Part shown: positions 50,201-62,332 of the stretch, one piece after another | Numbering within the stretch: the stretch's first letter is position 1 | Layout of the letters: every line of letters starts with the position of its first letter | Assembly (NCBI RefSeq): GCF_036884655.1 | Contig: NC_088339.1 | Location: 33,727,501-33,791,500, forward strand | Length of the DNA: 64,000 bases | Direction of reading: 5' to 3' | Origin: Musa acuminata AAA Group | Lineage: Eukaryota; Streptophyta; Magnoliopsida; Zingiberales; Musaceae | Program-made: the position numbers and the translations under genes | Notes under the pieces: generated by a model | Database searches by the model: none | Told to the model about the DNA's origin: nothing | Seen by the model: only the letters and a program-made list of their open reading frames with translations

Positions 50201-53200
50201 AATTAATTCCTGTTGTTAAATTGATTGCTAGGTTTGTAGACTTCGTGCTGCAGGAGCTTGCTAACATCTTGTTGGTTGCAAATATATTTGAATTTTGAAA
50301 TACTTCAATTGACATACAATAAAATTCAACAGATTGAGAATGAATATGGAAATATTGAAGGGCAGTATGGTCAAGGTGGCAAAGAGTATGTTAAATGGGC
50401 TGCTGACATGGCACTTACCCTTGATGCTGGCGTACCATGGGTTATGTGCAGGCAAAGTGATGCTCCTGAAACTATTGTAAGAATATTCACTAAAACCATT
50501 AACTTCTATCCTTTTTGCTACTTTGTAATCTAGTTGGTAGCATTGAATGAACTGAGCCAACTAACATTTACAATTCTTTGTAAAATTCCATACATTGAGT
50601 TCCATAACTTGTCAAGAAATGATTCTTGATTAGATTCTTCATCTTTGCTTAATTTTGATTTTATATGGCAGATCGATTCCTGCAATGCATTTTATTGCGA
50701 TGGTTTTAGGCCAAACTCTTACAGGAAGCCAGCTCTTTGGACTGAGGACTGGAATGGATGGTATGATGGTGCTTACCATTGTCATTCTATTTTCAGCTAA
50801 TTGTAGTGCTTATTGTTGTCATTCTTTTGCGAACTAATTGTGGTGGTTATCTTGTCGTTCTTTTGGGGGCTATCATTGTCATTCTTTTGCGAAATAATTG
50901 TAGTGGTTATCCTTGTCATTCTTTCGTGAACTAATCAAGGTGCTTATTGCTGTCACTCTGTTGCAACTAATCACTGCTTTTGTATTTTTTGATTGTGATG
51001 TTATAAGTTATTTTACTGGTATACTTTACCAGTAACTTGCCTGTCTTGCTTCCTAATATCAAATGGCTTTATGCTTAACCAAAATATAAGAGGTTCTGGA
51101 ATATATTCATTGCCATTACTGATATTCATTAGCTTATCCTGCTTCTTGTTAATTAGTTTATCTAATGCATATAATATAACATATTTGTGCCAGTTTATTG
51201 GTCATTATAAGCTTGTATTATTTGACATATACTAGTAATATGAATTCTCTCTTGGAACATACTTCTACTGAATTCTAAATTGATTTCTACATTCTTGTAT
51301 AAATCAATTCTACCCTTGTTTTTCTGCAGCGAGTAGTCCCAGGCAAAACTTTTAGGCTGCTATTCTGTTGGATGCATGAAAATAAATACATGTATTTTTG
51401 CCCTTTTTTTTATATACCTGGTTCCAAACATATGATGGTTCATTGGAGCAAACTCAAAATTATGCATACTTCAGGTATGCTTCTTGGGGTGGAAGGGTGC
51501 CTCATAGACCTGTTGAAGACAATGCTTTTGCTGTTGCTCGTTTTTTCCAAAGGGGGGGAAGCTTTCACAACTATTACATGGTAGTATGAATATCCAAACT
51601 TAAAATCTTTACTTTTGCTGTCTTATCTTTATAAAATCTATGCTTTAGAAGCAGATAAGCATCATATTGGATCTAATGCAGGGTTTACAATACCGTGCCA
51701 TACCGCTTGGTTCGGGCGGTACATATCAGTCCGATAGAGGACCAGTATGGGTGGTATATCGGTACACCTTAGTGTATCACTGTATCGTGTGTTGGTACGT
51801 TCAGTATAGCTTGGTACAGCTTGGTACATACTGTACCAACAGCTGATCGGTATACTGGTATGGTACGGTATTTAGAACTAATGTATTCATATATGATGGC
51901 TGAATCATTGCTTATGAGCTGGTTCTTATGCATTCTTAATATGATGCTAATCTGCTTTCAAACAGCTATAGCAGTTAACACTGCTTATGAGCTGGTTCTT
52001 ATGCATTCTTAATATGATGCTAATCTGCTTTCAAACAGCTATAGCAGTTAACACTTTGAAAACTGCAGACAGAGTGAGCTGCTAAATCATTACTTTTGCT
52101 GTCTTATCATTATCAGAAGCAGTCAACACTTTCATTTATCAAATGCTATGACCTTTCCTTTAACACAGGTGGACCTTATCAGTAGATGTGTTTCACATGT
52201 CACAACATTTATTTTTATTATCCAAGTTGCATTGAAGTTCTTAATTCTTATTGAGACAAATTTTAGCAGTATAAGTGATAACAAATTTTTTAAATGAATA
52301 TTGACTAGCATCTATTCTGTACACATTTTAGTAATCCACTTCATGCTAATATGCCATTAGATGTTGCAAATGATTTCAGTTTTTTGGTGGAACAAATTTT
52401 GGTCGGACAGCTGGTGGTCCCTTACAAACAACTAGTTATGATTATGATGCTCCGGTTGACGAATATGGTATGTGAAACTTGTGGCTTTAACACAGCTTGT
52501 ATGTTAGTTGCTTAGTGGGCAAGCTTTAGTTATTACTTGTGTCTTCTGAGATGAACAACACCAACTATTTTGGGAACAATTATCATTGTCTGACAGCTGC
52601 CATCTTCATCAGGCCTTTTGGCTCAGCCTAAGTGGGGACATCTGAAGGATTTGCATGCAGCTATTAAGCTTTGTGAACCAGCTCTTGTTGCCGTTGATGA
52701 TGCACCACAATATGTAAAATTGGGTTCAATGCAAGAAGTATGCTTCAAATGCTGCTACTCGCCACAGACTGCTTTATTGTTAAAGAGTTTTGCTTAATTG
52801 ACTATTTTTTCCTTTTGAAAATAATGGAGTGAAACTCCCATATAAAGAATCGTGCCAAATACTTGGACACCACATCCACTAGGATTAAAACCTATTACTG
52901 CATCAATATGAAGAGGGGAACCAAGCAACCAATTACTAGGCAAAGGCCCAATTGACATATAGAGATTATGGTTTTATTTCAATTCATGTTTACGTGAAAC
53001 TATCCTTAGATGTTGACTTCCATCTGAGGAAAAAAAAAGGTTTTTGATGTTTACTCTTTTCATTTGGTGACATATAATCACTTGACACTTCATCAAAGTT
53101 GTATCAGGTAAACATCCTTAGAAACCATGTTGACTTCCATCTCGGGAAAAAAAATGGTTTTTGATGTTTACTCTTTTCGTTTGGGGACATATAATCACTT

Positions 53201-56200
53201 GACACTTCATCAAAGTTGTTCCTCTTGATATGAGTATCAAATATTGTTAATTGTTAAATAGTAGTAAAACACAAAATTTGATGATTAATTTCCACAAAAT
53301 CATAGTTTATATTACTTATGATGTTACTTTTTAAAAGTTTGGATGTATGGATGTATGCCTGCAAATCCACAGAGCCATTTTCGCACTTGAATGTTGATCA
53401 ATACCATCATGACCACAAAATCATACCATGTTTGGTATCTTTTGTAGCAAATTGCCATATGACGTGGGAGTGTTTGGTATCTTTTGTACCATCAATACCA
53501 TCAGGATGTCTCTTGCAAGTTTCATAAGTTGCCACATGACATTGTACAATCTTAAATAGGTTTTCAAGACTGCTCAAAGAAGAAGTGAAAAGGAACCTAA
53601 AGAAAAAGGAGACAATCTTTGAAATGCTAGTATATTTTAAAATAAATATTTCTAGTTCTTCCCGTTTAACATAACCATAGGATTCATCACATGTTAGTGA
53701 CATTGAGGCAATGAGCTGATTAGTCTTTGAATTGTTTCAATGTGGGCAATGCATAATTACTTTCGTTAGCGAGTTCTTAAAATTGTATAAGTTGTGTATA
53801 CATATGCAGTCTAGGTGCTGAGTTTTAATGTTGGTGTAGGTAACATGATATCATGCTCTAATTAGTTGATCTTTTTGCTTAAGTTCTATTTTATGACTGC
53901 AGGCACATATATATTCCAGTGGTTTTGTAGACACAAGAAACAGTCTTCCACAGAATGTGAGCATTTGCTCAGCATTTCTTGCAAATATCAATGAAAGAAA
54001 AACAGTTACTGTGCAAATTTTTGGTGGATCTTATTCTCTGCCACCCTGGTCTGTAAGCATTTTGCCAGATTGCAAACATGTGGTTTTTAACACTGCAAAG
54101 GTTAGATTTCCATATCCAGGTTCTAAGATGTTTGTTTGAGATTTGATTAAACGACAAACCTTTGCTTTAGTAGAGTTCTATCATTTTTATCTTTTACATC
54201 AAGGGAGAAAAACACAGTAATTTCAGGAACAAGACATTTTGATGGTGGCATTTCAACAAATATTTGAGACTAAGTTCATCATGATTGATACATTTGTTCT
54301 TTTAATAGTGAATAAAATATATATTATTTTGATTCTCGAGGTCCAACCCAAAAGTTGATATGGTATTTCTAGGGCAACCGTGTGATCCTTAGTTGGTGGC
54401 AAGTTTACTTGTATGTGGAAGCACATAGTTGCGAAGTGATGCACAAGGAACAAATGAATGTGGCAGTGGTTTCCGTCAGACATTGCCATACATGCTCCTT
54501 TCGATTATTTGCATGGCATTATGGGCTTATAGGGTGCATATAATTGCTATAATGATCCCTTTTGAGGCATGGATTAAAAACACATGTTTTGATATGCTAA
54601 ACGTTACTTTGATAACCAGCAGTAGATATATTCTATTCATGGAATCTTCCAAAGTTGGCATTGTGCTCTGAAGTTGCCAAAATATTATGAAAAAGTATTG
54701 ATGAATTAGTGCAGAAACAATGTACAAAAAGCATTGTTTCTACTTTCTATCATGCTTTGTAACCATGTAACTTTTGATAGTTTCAGAATTTATTCAAATG
54801 GTGCTTAACCCTAGGCATGAGCTAGTAACTTTCAGATATTTAGGATGGAGTTTTACTAAACTTTAATAAATATTTTGGTGTTGGGCTGGTAACGACCTTG
54901 AGTCAGAAGGTCCAGTCAGCTGGGCCACACTATTCTTATGGTCCTTTAGGCTTACATTGGCATTGCAGAAACAACCTCAACTCATATCCCTGAAGTTCCA
55001 GCTAAAGTCTAAGCTTTATGTGATCTTATTCATTCACGATGTCATTGGAATTGGAGGATGCCCAAAGGTGTACCTAGGAGAGCTATTCTTATACTAAGAA
55101 CTTTGGCCTAGTACATATAAGAGTAAGCCGACTGGGTCAGGTTATCATAATGTAGCATGCCAAGCTTGGACTTCTAAAAGTGGAACCTTGGCCCATTCCA
55201 TTATCAAGCCTTTTAGGAGCCTTCTTTGATAATGAACTTGGAGATTATAAATTGAAGAATAAAGAGTATAATACATTAAATATACTTGGAATATTGTTGG
55301 AAATGTAATATGAAATTCTCACTTAGGTAACACAGTTTGTTGCATCGGAAATAGTATGTTTGTGAAATCCATAAATTTTTGGCTTATCAAAGTGATTCCT
55401 TGTGTATGGAGTTAATTTTCTAGCAATACTCCACCAACCTAATTAATACTAAAAGCAAATTGTAACACTTGGGATTTCATAGAACTCCTTTCTAACTTTC
55501 ACCGTGATTTTTAAGAAAGAGATTTAGCATGCTTGTTTTTATAAATCTCATGTAATGGGGTAATGCTAAACTCAAGGTTTCAAATCTCAATCATACCAGT
55601 TAGTACAAACCTGATTGTACTGATTCAACCTAGAGTCAGTATCAAAACATATAGCTTGATACCGGTACATTATCTTTCATGTTTTTTTATTACTTTATTC
55701 AATGAGAATAGGTCATACAGGTTAGCATACTGACTAGTATATTGGTTCCATATCAATCTGATAGATTACTGAAATTGGGATTGGACCAAGATTTAACTTC
55801 TTGGCTAAATTAAGCCATTCCATAATTAGCTCACCTTGGGTGAACAAGGATTGCATGTTCCACTATGCCATGTCATACCTATGATGACTAGCATATGCCA
55901 TCACACCAATTGCATGTGCTTGGCTTGTGCCATCTTGTGTTAGTTCCTATTTCAAATTGTATGTGGCAGTGATGATGGCAATTACATGTAAGCTATAAAA
56001 GATGCTACTAAGGGTGGAGATCAGGCCCAAATTTCTTTTATAAAAGTTCATCATGAAATTAGTTTTCTTATTAGAATATGGTGATATATCAGATAATGCT
56101 GATGGGCTCTCTTCAATCTGTTTACCTTTATAAAAGAGGGATGTGGATCACGCTTGTACTCTTTTACCTAAATGACTGGCTCATGGATATGTAACTTAAT

Positions 56201-59200
56201 GACCAGATATTGTAAATGAAAATTGATACAGCTATATGCACATAAGTGATAAGACTGCTAAAATTTGTTGCTTTCTGATCCAAAAGCTGCATAATAGGTG
56301 GGAAGGAAGAATATTGCCATTTATTTTTCTTTGTACTTTTGACTTTATCTAAATTGAATTATATTTTTCAGGTAGCTACTCAAACTTCAATCAAAACAGT
56401 TGAATCTGCTTCTCCTAGCTTTTCAAACACAACTGGAACTGGAGATATAATTCTTTATGACAAAGATACTTATATTTCGAAGACATGGATGACTTTTCAT
56501 GAGCCAATTGGTGCATGGGGTGATAACAGCTTCACCTATCAAGGCATATTAGAGCATTTAAATGTTACAAAGGACATCTCTGATTATTTGTGGTACTCTA
56601 CAAGGTAGATCATGATCAGAAGCTTTTGGACTACTATATGTGAGCTTGCTTATAAAGAACTATTGAAAAAGAAATTCCATGAATGTTTGTACAGACAAGT
56701 ATACAACTCATTTGATGGGTGACAAGATATAAAATCTCGTGTGAGACAATCTGTCAGCACCTTCTAGTTTTTGGTCTTATACTTTTTGGCGTTCTAGTTT
56801 GAGTTTGAGACGACAATGATCGGTGTAGGTAAACTTCTGTATCTTGTTATAATTTTTTCCTTTTCTGGTGATGGAATATTCGGCAGGTTGACTGTGGAAA
56901 TAAAGTTAAAAGTTTGTGTTTCCTGAAATCTTAAGTGGAAAATGAAACTGGAGTCTTCTTAATGGTATAATTTAGTGATGCTTGAAACTAATACATATGT
57001 TGAAGAGGAGCATGATATTGACGTGCTTTGACATTGTTAGGGTGAAATATCTCCTTCATGATGTTTTCTGCAACATAGGTTTTTGAGTCTCCCTTATGTC
57101 TCTAAAACAAAAATTTATTTGGTAGTTGGTGTGGCTTCTTGATAGCCTAACTGTGCCTCGAGAATTGTAAGGATTTTTAACCTTAGTTATATTCATGTTT
57201 GATTTAAAATTTAAATAGAATATATATCAAAGTTGGAACTACTAGCCTTGTCATGTTTTGCAGTTCACAGAAGATTTTATTAGAAATGAAAATTTAATAA
57301 GTGGTACATTTTGTTCATTATATGTGATTATAATCTCTGTTACTCTTAACATGACTATCATTTGTTTCAGAATAAATATAACTGATGAAGATATTACATT
57401 TTGGGAGGAAAAGGGCATTCATCCGTTGCTTACGATTGACAAAGCACGTGACGTGGTTCGAATTTTTGTGAATGGTCATCTTTCAGGTATCTATTAATTT
57501 CTGTAGGTTAGTGACCATGCACTTCTATACCAATTGGTTACCAGTGTATGTTAATATTTTGTCAGCATGCTCTCAATAAAACTGTAGATGCATATGATGT
57601 TATCTAGTTTCGCTTCACATTTCACAAATTTATTTTTTAAGCTTCCTCTTTATTCATCTAACATATTTCTGAAATTAAAGCCAGTCAAGTTGGTAAATGG
57701 GTTCCAGTGAAAGAGCCAATTCATCTGGTTCAGGGATCCAATGATTTAGTTTTGTTGTCAGAGACCGTTGGCTTGCAGGTACTGTTTATTTGTGCTAGAC
57801 TTTTCTTTTAATTTACTTAGTGCCATTTTTCTCAAGAACTCCTATTATTTTCATATGCATCTTGCAGTATTCGAAATTGAAAATCTGCTTCTCTAATGTA
57901 TATATTATTTTCAAGGCAACTGCTTTTTAAAAATGTTTATGTTACATTTAAATATTATGTTTTTTAAAGAATCGTGCAAATTAGGACATTAAAGCTTGTT
58001 GATGTAAAAAAATGTGCAGATTGATATTTACAATTATTATGGGGAATAACTAAAACAGGACTTAGGATTTCTAAGTTTATAGTTGAAGATTCTAGAGAAA
58101 TTTCATGCTTTTGTTGTTTGGATAGTTTTGTGCCGATGATTTGTGGGTAATACTGACAAGAAGTGAAACTTTGGCAAGTTGGAATCCAATTTGGATACAT
58201 CATCTTTGTCAATGTATACTCAGCTTGACACCTCTAAAACAGCCTTGATTAGTTAAATTGGTTACCAGGCTGGCCTCCCTGAGGAGTTCCTTGTTGGATA
58301 TCTACTTTCATGTTGATGAACCATGACAACTCATTCCATTTCCTGGTAGCCTAGTATATCACAAACAAACTGTATTTCTATCCTCGATGACTAGAGGAAC
58401 CTTGTGAATCACTGGAGGCTTCGTTAGAAAGATTTCTGGAGAAGTCTTCCTCTTCCACAACTCGATTTGGTGTCCACGATGTGAGAGATAAGAGTCAGGA
58501 CTCAGGGAGGGTTTTAGTGGCCCAACTAAACTTTAGTCGTTGATTGAACTTGAAGGATAGCCAGAGATGTTATGTCCTGAGACACTTGAACATGACCCAA
58601 ATTCCTTACCAAGCACTACTTTGACATGATCGTGATCCTTGGAGACCCAACTTACATGATAACGCCCGACTAGATACATAAGGTGTATATAGATAGTCAC
58701 GACTCGTGATACCCCATCACAGGCACAACGTACATGTACTAAGTGCAAGAGCTAGAGTAACATTTTTACAACATTCACAAAATAAGCAGAAGCAAACTTG
58801 TAATCACTTATTACAGTAGTCAACAACTGTAAAATTCGACCACAATTTGCAACGTGTAGTGCTTCTATCTCGCTATAATATTCTCAATTTTAGAGCATAA
58901 AGCAATGTCACTGCACCATGAATGGTTCCGGGGGGGAGGGTTGGGGAGGGAGGGAAGGGGTCGTGCGTAGGGCGCACACTTAGTCCATTTGTTTTCAACA
59001 GCCTCATCCTTGACCACATCGACATCATCTTTCTGGAGACTATTAATCGTACATGAAATGTTCAGTAAGGGTATGCATATCAAGTAGCGCCTAGTACTAA
59101 ATTTTGAATTAAACGCTATAATAATCATAATGTTCCATAAATTAATTCTTGATAGTTAAACATGGGCATAACATGGTATGAATATAAACGTAAACATGAT

Positions 59201-61892
59201 ATAACATAACATGGAATTTTATTCATCTCCTTAATATTACCATATATCACAGTTTTGTTCATTTTATACATGCCTTGCATGTATTATGTCACTTACATGC
59301 GAACATTTGCATCATTTCAATATATGAACGCTACACAATTTTGTATTTCTATACATTATATTACATAGTGCATTTGCAATAACATCTATCAGCTTAGCCT
59401 TCTATCCTAAAGTTAGATGACACGAACATTGACACGTAAGTAGCACTCACATCGACACATTAAACATAATGTCTATAAACCTTTAGAAAATGTGTACTAG
59501 AAACATACATGGATGTACTAATATGCTGTCCTATAAGTAGTCATACCTAAAGGACTTCGTATGCACTCACTTGTGGGTGCATGGCTTAGCAAGGCATTTG
59601 TTCAGGAATGACCATATAGGCTTTAACTTGAAAAATCATGTGTGCTTATATATACATGTAATATGCTATATGCTTATGCAATGGTCATGTACATGCTAAA
59701 AGCCATAAGTTTGCTTTTTCAGATATCATGAAACACGAACACCTTATAAGCATCTTATTCATGGCATTTAATAAAACAAAGTATCAAATCATTATTTAAT
59801 AACCTTAAATAGGCAAAAGTATCTAATTAAACTAAATAACTATAACTGACAATATGCAGAACATTATAACTGCTATAATTATGTAATAAATATCATTAAT
59901 CAATGAAAATATACAATTATCATCAATTGATCATATAAAGTTAATCATTTGATCATATAATCAATAAGTTCAAGTATAGCATGAAAGATTGAAAGGCATT
60001 AATTTAGGCACGTGGTTATATATATATATATATATATATAATTCAATATTATCTTATTCATTAATTCATCATCAATACTTTTTCAAGGATATACACAAAT
60101 GTAAGTAACTCCGTCTTTGGTTGATGTGTTATTCTTTGATCATTTTGTATCTATGACATTTATGCTATTCTGCATATTTCCCTTGAACAAACTACTCAAC
60201 TTCCTGTCAAAATTAACAATTCAAATCATATCCCAATCTCCTGTCAGATGTATATTGATATGAGTTTCACATCCTTGTTAATCACCCTGAGAACACACCT
60301 AACTCCTAACTGATTATGCATTCTTTTTATTGCACTGTAGAATTATGGTGCTTTCCTTGAGAAAGATGGGGCAGGGTTTAGAGGGCAAATAAAAGTGAGT
60401 GGCTTGAAAAATGGAGATATTGACCTTTCTGATGCCCTGTGGACATATCAGGTATGCTTTATTCCTTTAGTTTAAAATGCTAGTTATAATATTTTCCTAT
60501 GAAATTCTTTCTACCATCTCAATAACATATCCTATTTTGCAACAAGCCGCTTTTGTTATGTTCTTATGTAGCTTTGATATAACATATTGATGGGAATTTC
60601 CTGCATGTTACTTGCTAGTTTTGTTGAGGAAGCTTTTACAAGAATATTCACTCTCTCATGAAACTGTCATTTTAGTTGTTATTTGATGGAAGAACAGTGC
60701 ATAATTAGCAACCATATAGTGTCAAAATACTCAACAATATATGTTTTCTTGTGAGCATGAAATCAGGTGTATGTTTCTAGGACCCAAACCAATGGACACC
60801 AAATAAATCGATAGTACGAAACATGTTCCAGCTTTTATTGTTTAATCAAGATGTAGGGTTTTCCTTTTCTCGTTTCTGATTAGCATGCCTATGCTGACAT
60901 GGCATTGGCACAGTGCTTACTAATTGCATGTACTATGCCACTCATTGGTTGACAATATTATGCCATAGAAACACCACTTGCTGCTGAGACAGGTTGAGTT
61001 TTTATATGGATAACAATCAATTGGAACAACTCGAAACTTGAAAATGTTTTACTTTCTAATATGCATTTGTAAATTATAGGCCAAAGAGCAAGCAATTGAT
61101 TGGATATTTTAATTATTTTTTGAGTTTGTTTTGGGTTTATATTTTAACAAACCATTTTTTGAGTTGGTAGTTTGCTTCACAAATATGCCATAAGGTCCCA
61201 GCTATTCGAGATTGGCAAAGTAGATCTTTCCCTATCATGGGGCTCTATTGAGGCCTACATTAGTCAAATGAAGAGGATTAAATCTTTTTTATTGTCTCTA
61301 ATAAAGTTCTTTTAGGTCTTTTTTTTACCTTACCTTACACCACTAGTTGTAGACGCTCATCTTCTAACAGGTGCATCTATGTGTCTTCTTTGAATATGTC
61401 TATACAAATGGTTTTTCCTTGTGTTATCCTTAAGTCTTATGTTCTTAACTGTCCCTAATTCTGTATAAATGTAAATGTTTTGTTTTTTCTTTTCTACTAA
61501 TAAACAGTAATCCATCCCTATCTCAGTGATATTAACTTCTGTATGAGTTATTTTCTTAGTTGATCATTCTGATTTATAAAGCATAGCTAGCCTTACAATC
61601 ATAATGCTTAGCAGGTTTAACAAAGTATTTTTTGGGAATTTTAAATGCCAGATTTTGGCCAGAAGGGCATGGTAGGAAAGGTTGGGTGAACATCAAAGTG
61701 TTAGGTGAATGTTTGCTTTCTAGTACTTGTTTCAAAATCTAATGGACTACGCAAAAAATCATGACTAGGGAACCTGGAAAGACTACTGCAATGAGTTTCC
61801 CACTTGCGAGTCATGGACAAAAAGGGCAGGCATAAAATTGTTGAAAATGATGACTATGGAGGAAATAATGTTTTCCATCTTTTCTTGTAAAG

Positions 61893-61974
<82 letters not shown>

Positions 61975-62279
61975 TGTACATACATATACATATATGTACA
62001 TACATATACATACATATATATACATATATACAAAGTCCAGGTTGAGGAAGAATCTAGGCATAGAGTTTTAGCATTGTCTACGAGATCAGAAGCCTCAGAT
62101 GGAGCTAAAGCAACAGAGCCTTCAAGTCAAGTTGAGTCGACAACAGTATAAAGTACTAGTTGTTATGATGTCGGTGCCGTTTACACTCCTTGTCGGCCAG
62201 TTCCCATTCTTGTTTCAGAGGTCGCCTATACCCATGATTTAAGTAATACTATAATATGTCAGCAAGTAATAAGTGACTT

Positions 62280-62332
<53 letters not shown>

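Noticed and set aside
61811..62151. Tyr-Ile-His repeat proteins on both strands
   Set aside because: Translations of the CA/TA microsatellite.
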